DNA from: a virus
DNA: 64,000 nucleotides
IMG/VR virus record: IMGVR_UViG_3300007352_000013
Location: 1 to 64,000 of that record
Reading direction: 5' to 3' (one strand)
Numbering within the stretch: the first letter of the stretch is position 1; every line of letters begins with the position of its first letter. The position numbers were made by a program, and so were the translations under genes. The notes beneath the pieces are model-generated. The model made no database searches, was not told the origin of the DNA, and worked only from the letters and a program-made list of their open reading frames with translations. This document shows, piece by piece, positions 29,357-38,292 of this stretch.

Positions 29357-29764
29357 ATGCAAACATTTTTACCTTATCCTAATTTCTTAGAAAGTGCTAA
29401 GTGTTTAGATTATAAGAGGTTAGGAAAACAGCGCGTAGAAGCTATGCAATTATTAAATGGCCTTTTGGACAAAACTAAAAATGGTTGGAGAAATCATCCC
29501 TGTTCACGTATGTGGGCTGGATATCGTGATGCACTTGGATTTTATATGAATTGCATGATTAAAGAGTGGATATTTAGGGGATATAATAATACGATGAAAT
29601 TGTATGAATTATCACAATATCAAGATATTAAATATCCGCATTGGTTAGGATATAATATATTACATTCGTCTCATAGATCAAATTTATTAAGAAAAGATCC
29701 TGCTTATTATAGTAAATTTGACTGGTTAGAACCAGATAATCTTCCATATTTTTGGCCATCATAA
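29357..29764 (+). CDS. Pyrimidine-dimer DNA glycosylase-like (MSMEG_6728 type)
   Basis: 135 residues starting right after the previous stop. QTFLPYPNFLESAKCLD, KRLGKQRVEAMQLLNGL, GWRNHPCSRMWAGYRDAL and a KEWIFRG helix fit the family described as pyrimidine dimer DNA glycosylase/endonuclease V-like. T4 endonuclease V nicks DNA at UV dimers. The family link is good, the activity untested. Confidence 0.7.
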   Translation: MQTFLPYPNFLESAKCLDYKRLGKQRVEAMQLLNGLLDKTKNGWRNHPCSRMWAGYRDALGFYMNCMIKEWIFRGYNNTMKLYELSQYQDIKYPHWLGYNILHSSHRSNLLRKDPAYYSKFDWLEPDNLPYFWPS

Positions 29765-29778
29765 AATTAGGAAAAATA

Positions 29779-30036
29779 ATGTCGAATGATGTAGCTTTGT
29801 TTATTCATAGAGCGTTAATAAATTCTGGTAAAAGATCCGAATTAATACAGAAGTATAGTGGAACAAAATCTAATTGGCAATCAACAAGCGGTGTATTAAT
29901 TACATGTTCAGATTCAGAATTATTATTAGCCATTCTCAAAGAAGCTAAAATAAATTCATCTGCCCTATCGGATACTGTTTTTGATATAAAGAGTCTTAAT
30001 CAAGACGGAATTGGATTTAATAAAATTATTTACTGA
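29779..30036 (+). CDS. Hypothetical protein, 85 aa
   Basis: TTAGGAAAAATA precedes the ATG. Alternating helices and strands (VALFIHRALINSGKRSELIQK, VLITCSDSELLLAIL). No family recognised. Confidence 0.6.
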   Translation: MSNDVALFIHRALINSGKRSELIQKYSGTKSNWQSTSGVLITCSDSELLLAILKEAKINSSALSDTVFDIKSLNQDGIGFNKIIY

Positions 30037-30045
30037 GGTTATAAT

Positions 30046-30258
30046 ATGGGTAGTAAATTAAAAGAAATTACAGTATGTAAAATATCATATAAATGCCCCA
30101 AAACAAACAAACGGTGTTTTGAAATTTTTGACGCACATAAATGCATTAATAGTAATGCGCACGTTTATTCTGTTAACTGTTATGGAGGTCATGCTTCCTA
30201 TATTAAGATTTACAAATGCAAATCGTGTGGAAAGTTTCATGAGGCAGAATTACAATGA
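30046..30258 (+). CDS. Zinc-binding protein, 70 aa
   Basis: TGAGGTTATAAT precedes the ATG. CKISYKC...C near the start and CKSCGKFH near the end suggest one or two zinc sites. It ends in an ATGA overlap with the next gene. Confidence 0.65.
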   Translation: MGSKLKEITVCKISYKCPKTNKRCFEIFDAHKCINSNAHVYSVNCYGGHASYIKIYKCKSCGKFHEAELQ

Positions 30259-30515
30259 AGGTAAACTTTAAGTGCAAAGAATGTGGCTTTAATAAGATAG
30301 AAGAAGTTATGGAGGGTGTTAGAAAATATAGTATAATTTCACACGCAGAAATGACTGATACTAATTATGTAGGATTACAATATGGAGATTGTAACGACGA
30401 AGACGGCGAATTATTACATTATCAATGTGCAGGATGCGGTAATGAAATAGAGGGTTGCTGGAATCCAGAATCTCTATATAATTATCTTAAAAAAAATAAT
30501 ATGCTGGAGAAATAA
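30255..30515 (+). CDS. Zinc-ribbon protein, 86 aa
   Basis: ATGA overlap. CKECG (about 7-11) and CAGCG (about 57-61) form a ribbon around a strand-rich acidic insert. Function unknown. Confidence 0.65.
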   Translation: MKVNFKCKECGFNKIEEVMEGVRKYSIISHAEMTDTNYVGLQYGDCNDEDGELLHYQCAGCGNEIEGCWNPESLYNYLKKNNMLEK

Positions 30516-30517
30516 AT

Positions 30518-31015
30518 ATGTCATATATAAGATGTACAACCAATCCTGAAAAACTATACTCATGGGATGATATAGACGGAAATATATACTTTAATTGGAC
30601 AGACAGAAGAGGAAAACATAAAAAAATATCTATAGACTCAAAAGTATTTAACCAATTCATGGTTGGACTCAAAATCGTTGATGGCTATGTTATGTGTGAA
30701 CCTTTAGTATATCAAAATATATCTATAAGAGAAATATTCTATAATGCAAGTAAAAATTGTATTTGCGAAAACCCTTTGGGAAATGGTAAACAAACAAAAG
30801 ATACGATTGAAATTTTAACATGTTTGCAAATAGGAAAAGAAAAATTATTGATGTACGATGTTACTTGGAATTATTTTTATCAAAATTATTTTTATTATAA
30901 ATCAGTAAAAGAATTATTATATGATCTTATAAAGATAATCTACCATAGAACTGGTAATTGGTTATTTGATTTGAACTATTCAATTAAGGAGAAAATTTTT
31001 GGTAAAAAAACATAA
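30518..31015 (+). CDS. Hypothetical protein, 165 aa
   Basis: GGAGAAATAAAT precedes the ATG. A strand-rich first third (YIRCTTNPEKLYSWDDIDGN) is followed by a very aromatic region (WNYFYQNYFYYKSVKELLYDL). No family recognised. Confidence 0.6.
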   Translation: MSYIRCTTNPEKLYSWDDIDGNIYFNWTDRRGKHKKISIDSKVFNQFMVGLKIVDGYVMCEPLVYQNISIREIFYNASKNCICENPLGNGKQTKDTIEILTCLQIGKEKLLMYDVTWNYFYQNYFYYKSVKELLYDLIKIIYHRTGNWLFDLNYSIKEKIFGKKT

Positions 31016-31190
31016 AATAATAGTAATTGTGGAGGGTGGTCTGATTCAAGATATTAGCAATATTCCAAAAGATATAGAGATAGAAGTTCATGACTATGAC
31101 TGCGATTCTGAACCAGATCCAAACAATAAGCATAATAATACCAGAGAAGATAGTGACGGTGCGTACTATTGGCAATCTACTTGGGAATAA
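30999..31190 (+). CDS. Conserved small protein (VVEGGLIQDI type)
   Basis: A TTG start 8 bases after AAGGAG. KIIVIVEGGLIQDISNIP followed by IEVHDYDCD is a recurring short bacterial/phage protein (V-x-V-E-G-G-x-x-Q-D-V... D-Y-D) of unknown function. Confidence 0.6.
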   Translation: MVKKHKIIVIVEGGLIQDISNIPKDIEIEVHDYDCDSEPDPNNKHNNTREDSDGAYYWQSTWE

Positions 31191-31203
31191 AGAAAGGAAT
31201 TAT

Positions 31204-31434
31204 ATGGATCAAGTAAAAGAACAGGCATATAAAATAGAAATTGATGAAATTAATGGTAAATTTATTATTACAGCAAATATGGGAATAGCGGGTCCAATGG
31301 CAAATCAATTAAAACATACAAGTAATAAAAGAAAAGCCGCTTCAATTCTGCGAAAATTAGGTCATGACATTTCCGAAGCAGGAGATAGACTATATGGGAA
31401 CACATCAGATGACGAAAGAAAAACTTCTATCTAA
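31204..31434 (+). CDS. Hypothetical protein, 76 aa
   Basis: AGAAAGGAATTAT precedes the ATG. Strands in the first half and a basic helix with KRKAASILRKLGHDI. No family recognised. Confidence 0.6.
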   Translation: MDQVKEQAYKIEIDEINGKFIITANMGIAGPMANQLKHTSNKRKAASILRKLGHDISEAGDRLYGNTSDDERKTSI

Positions 31435-31657
31435 CTTAAGAGACATTCTACAAAAGCTAGATTGTGAATCAGATTCTCCTTTAACAAGAGAAAAATCATT
31501 AAAACACGATGATGAAATAGAAGTTCTTATCCAGCATATAAAAATTTTAGTGCAAGATCTTTTGCATGACAATCAATCTATGAGAAATGAGATGTTTGAT
31601 ATGCAAAAGCTTCTAGAGGGAAGGGATGATACGTACCCACCAGAAACATTTATATAA
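31394..31657 (+). CDS. Hypothetical helical protein, 87 aa
   Basis: AGGAGATAGACTAT sets ATG 31394, a 41-base overlap with the previous gene. Long amphipathic helices (LLSNLRDILQKLD, IQHIKILVQDLLHDN) suggest coiled coil. Upstream of the AAA ATPase gene. Confidence 0.55.
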   Translation: MGTHQMTKEKLLSNLRDILQKLDCESDSPLTREKSLKHDDEIEVLIQHIKILVQDLLHDNQSMRNEMFDMQKLLEGRDDTYPPETFI

Positions 31658-31670
31658 TGGGAAACTTAGA

Positions 31671-33221
31671 ATGGAAAATTTTAAACAGAGCCTCCAAGAC
31701 TATATACTAAGCGGCCATGCCCTTCTGTATGTTTCTACGTATGAAAAAGAAAGATGCGCTAGCGACGTACATGATCATTGTAAAGAAATAAATAAAAGAA
31801 CGTTTGTATGGTCGGTAAGTGGAAATTGGACTGATATACTAGGAAATGTTATAGAAGGTCAAGGCAATTGTTTGCCACAATATGTCATTCCGGCAATATC
31901 AAAAATGCCAGAAAATTCTGTCTTTATTCTTAAGGAATTCTGGCCATATGTCCAAAATGGTGTGTTTAATGCGTGGGATATTGTTATTTCACAAATTTGT
32001 GAAATTAAAGAACAATTAAGCCATGATGGAAAAACCATTATATTTCTTGGACCAGAGTTCGAAATTCCGAATTCGTTAAGACATGACATAACTCTAATAG
32101 ATTTCTCTCTACCTGATAAAGAACAAATAAAAAATTCTATAATGTTTATATCAGAGGGAGTAGAAACTGGCAGTGATAAAAAATTCAAAATAGATGATTC
32201 TATTATGGATGATCTAATAGTAAGTTGTCAAGGTATGACAGCTTGTGAAATAACAGACAGAGTAGCATTAGCAATTAGAAAACACAAAACCATAAATACC
32301 GATGCAATTAAAACCATTTTAAGAGAAAAAGCTTCCGTTATTAAGTCATCTGGTCTTCTAACTTATATAGAACCACCGTCTGGTGGACTAAGTAATATAG
32401 GTGGATATGAAATACTTAAAAGAACAATCCTTTTAGATAAACCATGCTTCTCTGATGAAGCGAGAGAATTTGGAATCGAAAATCCGAAAGGAATACTTGA
32501 GGTAGGAATTCCCGGATGTGGCAAGACGGAAATAAGTAAATGTATTGCTTCCGAATTTAATAGACCACTTATAGGTTTGGATGTTGGATCTATAATGTCT
32601 TCTTATGTTGGTTCTTCTGAAAACAATATGAGGCAAGCCATAAAAGTTATAGAGAGTGTAGCGCCGTGCGTTTTACAACTAGACGAAATAGAGAAGGGAT
32701 TCGGCGGACAATCAGATCTTGATGGAGGATCATCTAAACGTGTGTTCGGAACCTTCCTCAAGTGGTTAAGCGAAAGAAAAAAGCCCGTTTATGTCGTAGC
32801 AACGGCAAATGATATTTCAGGACTACCACCCGAATTTTTCCGGTCTGGCAGGTTTGATTCAGTATTCTTTTTGGATCTTCCTAACGAACAAGAAAGAAAA
32901 ACTATACTAGAAATTCATCTTAATAGAAGAAACAGGGATGCCTCGTTATTTGATTTAAATTCATTATCAGAAATGACAAAGGATTATACTGGATCTGACT
33001 TAGAACAGATTGTTAAAGTTGCTCTAAAGATTGCTTTCTGTACAGATAAAAAATTAAAACAGGATCATTTAGAAATGGCAACACAATCGGTTATTCCTTT
33101 AGCTAAGATCGAACCGATTAGAATTCAATCTATTAGGGAATGGGGTCTGAAACATGCAAAACCAGCTAATAGTCAAATAGAAAAAGTGGCAGAAAAAAGG
33201 GGTAGAAAGGTCTCTGTATGA
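31671..33221 (+). CDS. AAA+ ATPase, Ycf46-like
   Basis: 516 residues. The N-terminal half (LLYVSTYEKER near 18, FVWSVSGNW near 45) resembles the degenerate first domain of Ycf46-type ATPases. The C-terminal AAA domain has GIPGCGKT (279-286), VLQLDEIE (334-341), a TANDISGLPPEFFRSGRFD sensor/arginine region and a lid. Ycf46 proteins of plastids and bacteria form ring ATPases of poorly known role. A DUF3150 gene follows at once, and DUF1257 (Ycf35) and DUF2997 genes lie 2-7 kb downstream, the usual partners. It ends in ATGA with the next gene. Confidence 0.8.
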   Translation: MENFKQSLQDYILSGHALLYVSTYEKERCASDVHDHCKEINKRTFVWSVSGNWTDILGNVIEGQGNCLPQYVIPAISKMPENSVFILKEFWPYVQNGVFNAWDIVISQICEIKEQLSHDGKTIIFLGPEFEIPNSLRHDITLIDFSLPDKEQIKNSIMFISEGVETGSDKKFKIDDSIMDDLIVSCQGMTACEITDRVALAIRKHKTINTDAIKTILREKASVIKSSGLLTYIEPPSGGLSNIGGYEILKRTILLDKPCFSDEAREFGIENPKGILEVGIPGCGKTEISKCIASEFNRPLIGLDVGSIMSSYVGSSENNMRQAIKVIESVAPCVLQLDEIEKGFGGQSDLDGGSSKRVFGTFLKWLSERKKPVYVVATANDISGLPPEFFRSGRFDSVFFLDLPNEQERKTILEIHLNRRNRDASLFDLNSLSEMTKDYTGSDLEQIVKVALKIAFCTDKKLKQDHLEMATQSVIPLAKIEPIRIQSIREWGLKHAKPANSQIEKVAEKRGRKVSV

Positions 33222-33493
33222 TTTTTGAATATAAATATAGCGTAGACAATGATTGTTATAAATTTACCTATAATTGCGAATTAAAATCTGAATTCCACAT
33301 TCCACATCTAAATGTATTGGCGCAAAAATGCGCTGAACATTATTTTAATAATTCTGATTCAGAATATCGTGAATGGCCAAAGGTATTTACTATATATAAT
33401 TCCGAGGGGGCTGAAGTTGGAAGGTTTGAAGTTGAAATGGAATTTGTCCCAAATTTTTATGCTTATGAGATAAAGGAAAATAAACATGGATAA
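33218..33493 (+). CDS. Hypothetical protein, 91 aa
   Basis: ATGA overlap with the AAA gene. Strand-rich, aromatic protein (FEYKYSVDNDCYKFTYNCEL). No family recognised. Confidence 0.6.
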   Translation: MIFEYKYSVDNDCYKFTYNCELKSEFHIPHLNVLAQKCAEHYFNNSDSEYREWPKVFTIYNSEGAEVGRFEVEMEFVPNFYAYEIKENKHG

Positions 33494-34448
33494 TAGTGAG
33501 ACCATTAATTTATTTGATGTAGGCTGTCTCGTATCCCTCAAGATAGGTGCGTGGTCCGGACGACGAATGATTTCGCGTTCCGATCTAGTAAGTGTAGGAA
33601 TTGATCCATCTGCACTTCCTACAGAATTAGTAAATTATGGTAGAAAACTTCTTGTTTCAAAATCCGAAATTCAAGCCATCACCAAAACAGAACAAAGAGC
33701 AAGATATTATCTGACTCAGTATTCTGTTCCTTTCGGAATAGCTAATGCATTTTTTATTCCAAATAAATTAATACCAGATGTAGAACATAACTTAAAAGAA
33801 TACAAAAAAGAATTCTTTCAAACGGTAGATAGTTTTATAGTTAGATTTAATGATCTAAAGCAACAAGTAAAAGATAAACACCCAGAATTTTTCGAAAAAT
33901 GTCTTAAAAGATTTTATCCAGAAACACCAGAATCGTTGCGGTCACGCTTCTATTTTGACTGGCATCTCTTTAAGATTAGCGGTATAAATTCAATTGAAAA
34001 TACAACATCAGAAGAAATAAATGAAAAGAATAAAATTATCAAAGAAAAAATGCAAAAAGAAGCGAACCTATTCGTTTCAGAATACGTAGAAGGAATGCGA
34101 TCAGAAGTAATTCGGTTCTGTGATTTGATCAAGGCCAGGATTAACGGAACTCCATACGGAGAAGAATCCGAAGCCAAGAAACTCTCTCCTAAAACGCTTA
34201 CGTCATTTCGTAAATATATTGAAAAATTTAAAATGCTTAATATATTTGGCGACACCGAAATTGATACATTATTAAATCAATTTAAAGAACAATTTCTTGA
34301 TGCAGAATTTAATGGAAAAACATTAGAGAGTGGCGCTTTACAACAAGCTATTTTAAGTTCAACTTCTGTTATCAGGAAAGCGGCCTCTATGGAAAATGAA
34401 GCTACGAGTCAATTCATAAAAAGTCTGAAAAGAAAGGTCGTCATATGA
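33486..34448 (+). CDS. DUF3150-like protein
   Basis: 320 residues, overlapping the previous gene by 8 bases. The opening INLFDVGCLVSLKIGAWSGR, followed by an ALPTELVNYGRKLL segment and AITKTEQRARYYL, matches DUF3150 proteins, which are found beside MoxR-type AAA ATPases. The rest is helical, with a long charged coiled coil. It probably works with the AAA ATPase just upstream as adaptor or substrate. Confidence 0.7.
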   Translation: MDNSETINLFDVGCLVSLKIGAWSGRRMISRSDLVSVGIDPSALPTELVNYGRKLLVSKSEIQAITKTEQRARYYLTQYSVPFGIANAFFIPNKLIPDVEHNLKEYKKEFFQTVDSFIVRFNDLKQQVKDKHPEFFEKCLKRFYPETPESLRSRFYFDWHLFKISGINSIENTTSEEINEKNKIIKEKMQKEANLFVSEYVEGMRSEVIRFCDLIKARINGTPYGEESEAKKLSPKTLTSFRKYIEKFKMLNIFGDTEIDTLLNQFKEQFLDAEFNGKTLESGALQQAILSSTSVIRKAASMENEATSQFIKSLKRKVVI

Positions 34449-34645
34449 GAATTGAAAAGACAGTAGAGTTTATTGATATGCCACATGACGCACAACAAGA
34501 ATGTTCCCAAGAAGCACACAACTATTCATACATCAGAGTTTATTTAAAGGGTCATAATGATTATTATCCAAAAACAATAAAATGGCTTTTAGAAAATGGT
34601 GCATGTTTAGAAGATAAGTCTGTATTAGTTTTAATTTCTTGGTAG
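34445..34645 (+). CDS. Hypothetical protein, 66 aa
   Basis: ATGA overlap. A strand (RIEKTVEFIDM), a Gln/Glu/His-rich loop and a C-terminal helix-strand. No family recognised. Confidence 0.6.
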   Translation: MRIEKTVEFIDMPHDAQQECSQEAHNYSYIRVYLKGHNDYYPKTIKWLLENGACLEDKSVLVLISW

Positions 34646-34690
34646 AGGATTACATCGGAATGCGCCTGGAACTAACAGAAAGGATTTAAA

Positions 34691-34885
34691 ATGAGAACTG
34701 GATGGAATATTAATACTATATTAGAATTTAAAAAAATAAATAAATGCAATGAATGTTTTGATTTAATAATAACATATTGCAGTGCACATAATTCAGACTC
34801 AAAAATGCAAATACATATTCCATCTATAAATAATAAAGATCTATCTAACATAATAGAAGAAATATATAGAATAATGGGAGAATAA
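34691..34885 (+). CDS. Hypothetical protein, 64 aa
   Basis: AGAAAGGATTTAAA precedes the ATG. Polar alpha-beta protein with a CNECFDLIITYC stretch. Function unknown. Confidence 0.6.
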   Translation: MRTGWNINTILEFKKINKCNECFDLIITYCSAHNSDSKMQIHIPSINNKDLSNIIEEIYRIMGE

Positions 34886-34888
34886 ATT

Positions 34889-35308
34889 ATGAATTGGTGT
34901 ACCACAAAAGAATTAATTGAACAATTCGATGATTATTATGAAGTATTAAATAGAAAAGAAACTCAACAATCTTTAAAAGAATTTGTATTAAATAAAGAAA
35001 ATCCTCTAAAAGAAAGATTTAGAGTTTGGGAAGAATACTGTAAAAAAATAGATGATCCTTGGATTATCCATAGTGGGGAGTACGGGATTATAGGAGAAAT
35101 GATTGATAAATGTTACCCTTGTGAATATGACAGACATAGAGAATATAATTATGAAGTTTTTCTATCTTGGATAGTAGACGCTAATGAAGATGAATATGAA
35201 AGTGAATTATGGAAAGAAACAATGAAAAATACCGAACTCCCATCGGTTGATCAATTTAAAGAAATGTTAATTCAAACTAATTTTGGTAGCTTTAATATGG
35301 ATTGGTAA
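34889..35308 (+). CDS. Hypothetical acidic protein, 139 aa
   Basis: It starts soon after the previous stop (GGGAGAATAAATT). Helical and acidic throughout (KERFRVWEEYCKKIDDPW, EDEYESELWKETM). No family recognised. Confidence 0.6.
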   Translation: MNWCTTKELIEQFDDYYEVLNRKETQQSLKEFVLNKENPLKERFRVWEEYCKKIDDPWIIHSGEYGIIGEMIDKCYPCEYDRHREYNYEVFLSWIVDANEDEYESELWKETMKNTELPSVDQFKEMLIQTNFGSFNMDW

Positions 35309-35318
35309 GGAGGAATAA

Positions 35319-35576
35319 ATGAAATTGAATTTAAGAGATAAATCCAAATTAGTAACAATAGGATCATTAATGCCCGGAGAATGCTTCAAATATTGGCCAA
35401 ATCCCAAAACTTGCCCAGAAACATATTGTGTATGCATTAAGACCGATGGAAGATTTTGTTTAACGGATTGTAGAGATTTTTATCCATCAAGATATGTAGT
35501 ATTAACTACGGGTGAAGAGAATGGTTCTAAAAATGGAACTTTAGTTGAACCGTTAGATTTAACGGCTGGAGATTAA
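35319..35576 (+). CDS. Small beta-barrel-like protein (family A)
   Basis: AAGGAGGAATAA precedes the ATG. Core: IGSLMPGECFKYW...YCVCIKTDGRF, then VVLTTGEENG and a LVEPLD ending, close to the gene at 10242. 85 residues. Confidence 0.7.
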   Translation: MKLNLRDKSKLVTIGSLMPGECFKYWPNPKTCPETYCVCIKTDGRFCLTDCRDFYPSRYVVLTTGEENGSKNGTLVEPLDLTAGD

Positions 35577-35578
35577 TA

Positions 35579-35995
35579 ATGTCTAGTTACTGTAATGTTG
35601 AAACGCAATTTAAGAACCAAGAAGCATTAACCTTGGCTTTAATTGAAACCGGAAAATGGTCTAAAGATCAAATAGAGGTTCATTCTGAACCAAAAAACCT
35701 TTATGGTTATCATAATGATATTAGATCTGATAAAGCACATATAATAATTAGAAGAAAATATATAGGTGGATCATCTAATGATATTGGTTTTCTTAAAACA
35801 GAAGAAGGAACATATACAGCTATTATATCAGAATTCGATAAACGATCTATGGGATATAATGATAAATGGTTGGCTTCCCTGAAAGGGAACTATGCGTATC
35901 ATACTATAAAACAGCAACAAGAAAGCAGGGGTCGTATGGTAACTCGTGAACATATAGGCAATAAACAAAGAATATCTATAAAAGGATATAGATAA
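35579..35995 (+). CDS. DUF1257 (Ycf35-like) protein
   Basis: 138 residues. An N-terminal TQFKNQEALTLALIETG, then KNLYGYHNDIRSDKAHIIIR, YIGGSSNDIGF and ending in a WLASLKGNYAYHTIK helix are characteristic of DUF1257, the family of chloroplast Ycf35. Bacterial members sit next to DUF2997 and Ycf46-type ATPases, as here (DUF2997 at 40291, ATPase at 31671). Biochemical function unknown. It shares a base with the next gene (TAATG). Confidence 0.85.
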   Translation: MSSYCNVETQFKNQEALTLALIETGKWSKDQIEVHSEPKNLYGYHNDIRSDKAHIIIRRKYIGGSSNDIGFLKTEEGTYTAIISEFDKRSMGYNDKWLASLKGNYAYHTIKQQQESRGRMVTREHIGNKQRISIKGYR

Positions 35996-36276
35996 TGAGA
36001 TTGCAAATTAAAAATTGGTCATTAGAAATAATGTATGAAAAAATTTCTACATTAAAAATGATTTTTATATTATTGGGTCACGATAAATGGAGAAGCAAAA
36101 AAACTTATACTTTTTTTAGGCATAATGAATATACAAAAAATAGTCCTCTTAAAGAATACAAAAGCGTAAAAATATTAAGATGGCCAAAATGGTTTAATTT
36201 ATCATCTTTTTATATAGATTTAAATAAACATAATATTCCATTCATGTTTCATTTCATATTTGATAAGGGGGATTAA
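35995..36276 (+). CDS. Hypothetical basic aromatic protein, 93 aa
   Basis: TAATG overlaps at both ends place it in a tight string with its neighbours. Basic and aromatic (WPKWFNLSSFYIDL). No family recognised. Confidence 0.55.
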   Translation: MRLQIKNWSLEIMYEKISTLKMIFILLGHDKWRSKKTYTFFRHNEYTKNSPLKEYKSVKILRWPKWFNLSSFYIDLNKHNIPFMFHFIFDKGD

Positions 36277-37253
36277 TGTTTTACCAATCATATGGTTTCT
36301 CTGATGTAGCAATAAAACAAAAGATGAACGTTTGTTCATCTAGGCAAGACGTTAAAATAGAGAGTGAGATAATTAGGGGAATAATTAGACCGATTCCCAT
36401 TATAGCTTCAAATATGTCTACTGTAACCAACCCCGAATTTTGCATAAAATTGTACAAATGCGGTGCGATGGGAGTTTTACATAGGGCTTTCGAAGATAAT
36501 TCTGAATATATAAGAGAGGTAACAAGAATTGCAAAAGAAATACCAATAGTATCCGTCTCTGTAGGGGTTAAAGATAGTGATTATTTGTTATTAGATCAAT
36601 TAGTTAGGGCTGGTGCCAACTGCATAGTCGTAGATATAGCAAATGGATTTTGTGAGAATGTATTACAAATATGTAAACACATAAGAACTCTATATCCATT
36701 AGTTAGGATTGTTGCAGGAAATACAGTTAATCCTAATGCGATAGAATTTTTTGGTGATAATATTGACGCATTAAAATGTGGTATAGCATCCGGGTTTGTA
36801 TGTGAAACCAAAAACACTAGCGGTTGTTATAAACCTCAGTTTAGCGCCGTTTATGATATGAAAGAAAAGGCTCATAAATACGGAATGCCAATTATATCTG
36901 ATGGTGGAATTCGCGAGCCTGCCGATTTTTCCAAAAGTATTGGCGCTGGAGCATCATCAGTAATGGCCGGATCAATCTTCGCTAGATGTCCAGAAAGTGC
37001 TGGAGAAATTGTAGAAATAGATGGTCTTAAAAAGAAGATATATTCGGGCATGAGTAGCAGAAAAGTTCAAGAAAAATGGAGGGGTAAAGTACATAATAAT
37101 TGTCCAGAAGGAAAAACCGTTTTTCTCGATGTTGGAGAATCTGTTGAAAATTTATTAGCTAGATATGCTGGCGCTTTACGGTCTGGCATTTCATATGCTG
37201 GATTCAATAATATAGAAGATTTTAAGAATGAATGTGAATTTATTTTGATTTGA
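36276..37253 (+). CDS. IMP dehydrogenase/GMP reductase-like enzyme
   Basis: 325 residues, a single TIM barrel without CBS domains, about the size of GMP reductase (345). Landmarks: IPIIASNMSTV (near 40), GAMGVLHR (near 64), a DIANG strand end (near 120), CGIASGFVCETK (168-179) where the family has G-I-G-P-G-x-x-C-T-T, and ISDGGIREPADFSK with a GAGASSVMAGSIF phosphate site. Cys176 is the expected nucleophile. GMP reductase turns GMP into IMP; IMPDH does the reverse direction of purine flow. The loop differs from both, so the direction is uncertain. Confidence 0.8.
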   Translation: MFYQSYGFSDVAIKQKMNVCSSRQDVKIESEIIRGIIRPIPIIASNMSTVTNPEFCIKLYKCGAMGVLHRAFEDNSEYIREVTRIAKEIPIVSVSVGVKDSDYLLLDQLVRAGANCIVVDIANGFCENVLQICKHIRTLYPLVRIVAGNTVNPNAIEFFGDNIDALKCGIASGFVCETKNTSGCYKPQFSAVYDMKEKAHKYGMPIISDGGIREPADFSKSIGAGASSVMAGSIFARCPESAGEIVEIDGLKKKIYSGMSSRKVQEKWRGKVHNNCPEGKTVFLDVGESVENLLARYAGALRSGISYAGFNNIEDFKNECEFILI

Positions 37254-37263
37254 AAGGATTAAT

Positions 37264-37482
37264 ATGAAAATAGAAATTTTATCAGAAAAAGAAGCCAGAC
37301 GTATTGGCTCTATTAATTTTGGTTCATGTGTTGCTTTAGATGGTTCATATTATATTATATCGGAACTTGCAATAGATACAAATAACGTATATATCATTGA
37401 TTTATCTTCTGGCTTAAAAAGAATTATATCACTTGATACTAAAGTACGTGTAATGGATAATGCCAAAATTGTTATTCCATAA
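37264..37482 (+). CDS. Small beta-barrel-like protein (family A)
   Basis: AAAGGATTAAT precedes the ATG. IGSINFGSCVALDGSYYIIS, DLSSGLKRIISLDTKVRVMD: close copy of the gene at 8961 in layout. 72 residues. Function unknown. Confidence 0.72.
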   Translation: MKIEILSEKEARRIGSINFGSCVALDGSYYIISELAIDTNNVYIIDLSSGLKRIISLDTKVRVMDNAKIVIP

Positions 37483-37496
37483 TAACGAGAACAAAA

Positions 37497-37832
37497 ATGT
37501 TAAATAAAAATATGGTATTTTGTTTTACAGGAAAGGGGCCAATGCCCCGTAGCCAAATGGAGGCTATGGCTATTAATGCTGGCGCATCAGTTACAAAATC
37601 TGTAAACAACAGAACAACTATATTGGTTATAATGGATATGGATAGCCAATCAACAAAAGCAAGAAAAGCTCGCGAGAATGGAATAGATTTGATTGGCCCA
37701 GAAACATTTATTTCAATGTGCAATTCTCATATAAAAAATAATGTGTCTTCTGAAAACAAAGTTAAGATTGAAAAGAAGATTATTGCAGAACAAGTTAAAA
37801 AACAACCTCTAATAAGGAAAATAATTCTATGA
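37497..37832 (+). CDS. BRCT-domain protein
   Basis: 111 residues. MVFCFTGKGPMPRSQMEAMAINAG then ASVTKSVNNRTTILVI and a late IDLIGPETFISMC give the BRCT layout, as in the last domain of NAD-dependent DNA ligase. BRCT domains bind DNA ends or phosphoproteins. Here it stands alone, followed by a basic tail. It may assist the phage replication or repair enzymes. ATGA with the next gene. Confidence 0.8.
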   Translation: MLNKNMVFCFTGKGPMPRSQMEAMAINAGASVTKSVNNRTTILVIMDMDSQSTKARKARENGIDLIGPETFISMCNSHIKNNVSSENKVKIEKKIIAEQVKKQPLIRKIIL

Positions 37833-38020
37833 AGAAAAGAATGGCTGGCAAAAGAATAAATGGAAAATGGACACCCGAACCTTGCTCGTCTTGCCAAAAA
37901 ATCCCCGCCTTTGTAAAAGTGGGTGGAATATTCTGTAAAAAGTGCGGAAAAGGGAAAGCCGATGTTGGATCAGTTAAATCACCAATTCCAGAACCGTTTG
38001 TAGAATTGTTCCCTGTATAA
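37829..38020 (+). CDS. Zinc-ribbon protein, 63 aa
   Basis: ATGA overlap with the BRCT gene. CSSC (about 19-22) and CKKCG (about 36-40) ribbon with basic N-terminus (MKKRMAGKRINGKW) and a Pro-rich tail. It may bind nucleic acid. Confidence 0.7.
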   Translation: MKKRMAGKRINGKWTPEPCSSCQKIPAFVKVGGIFCKKCGKGKADVGSVKSPIPEPFVELFPV

Positions 38021-38031
38021 TGGAGATCTAT

Positions 38032-38292
38032 ATGATTCCGTGTATCGAAATTGACGAAAATGGAAATATTTCTACTTTATATAATGACTTTGTAGACCTT
38101 TACGAAGTCGGTAGAGTCCATAATGTTCGTAAAGCCAGCTATGTCGAATTTGCAGAAGAAAAACAAGAATGGCAAATAATTTCTGCTAAAACTAGCGAAG
38201 TTTTAGCTTCTGACAAAAATAGAGAAAAAGCTATTGACAAGGAAATTGAGATGTTCCAGCCCGGTGGGGTTATGTATGACAACAATAATTAG
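38032..38292 (+). CDS. Hypothetical protein, 86 aa
   Basis: AATGGAGATCTAT sets ATG 38032. The order CIEIDENGNISTLYND then an EWQIISAKTSEVLA strand and a REKAIDKEIEMF helix is seen in small phage proteins of unknown function. Confidence 0.62.
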   Translation: MIPCIEIDENGNISTLYNDFVDLYEVGRVHNVRKASYVEFAEEKQEWQIISAKTSEVLASDKNREKAIDKEIEMFQPGGVMYDNNN

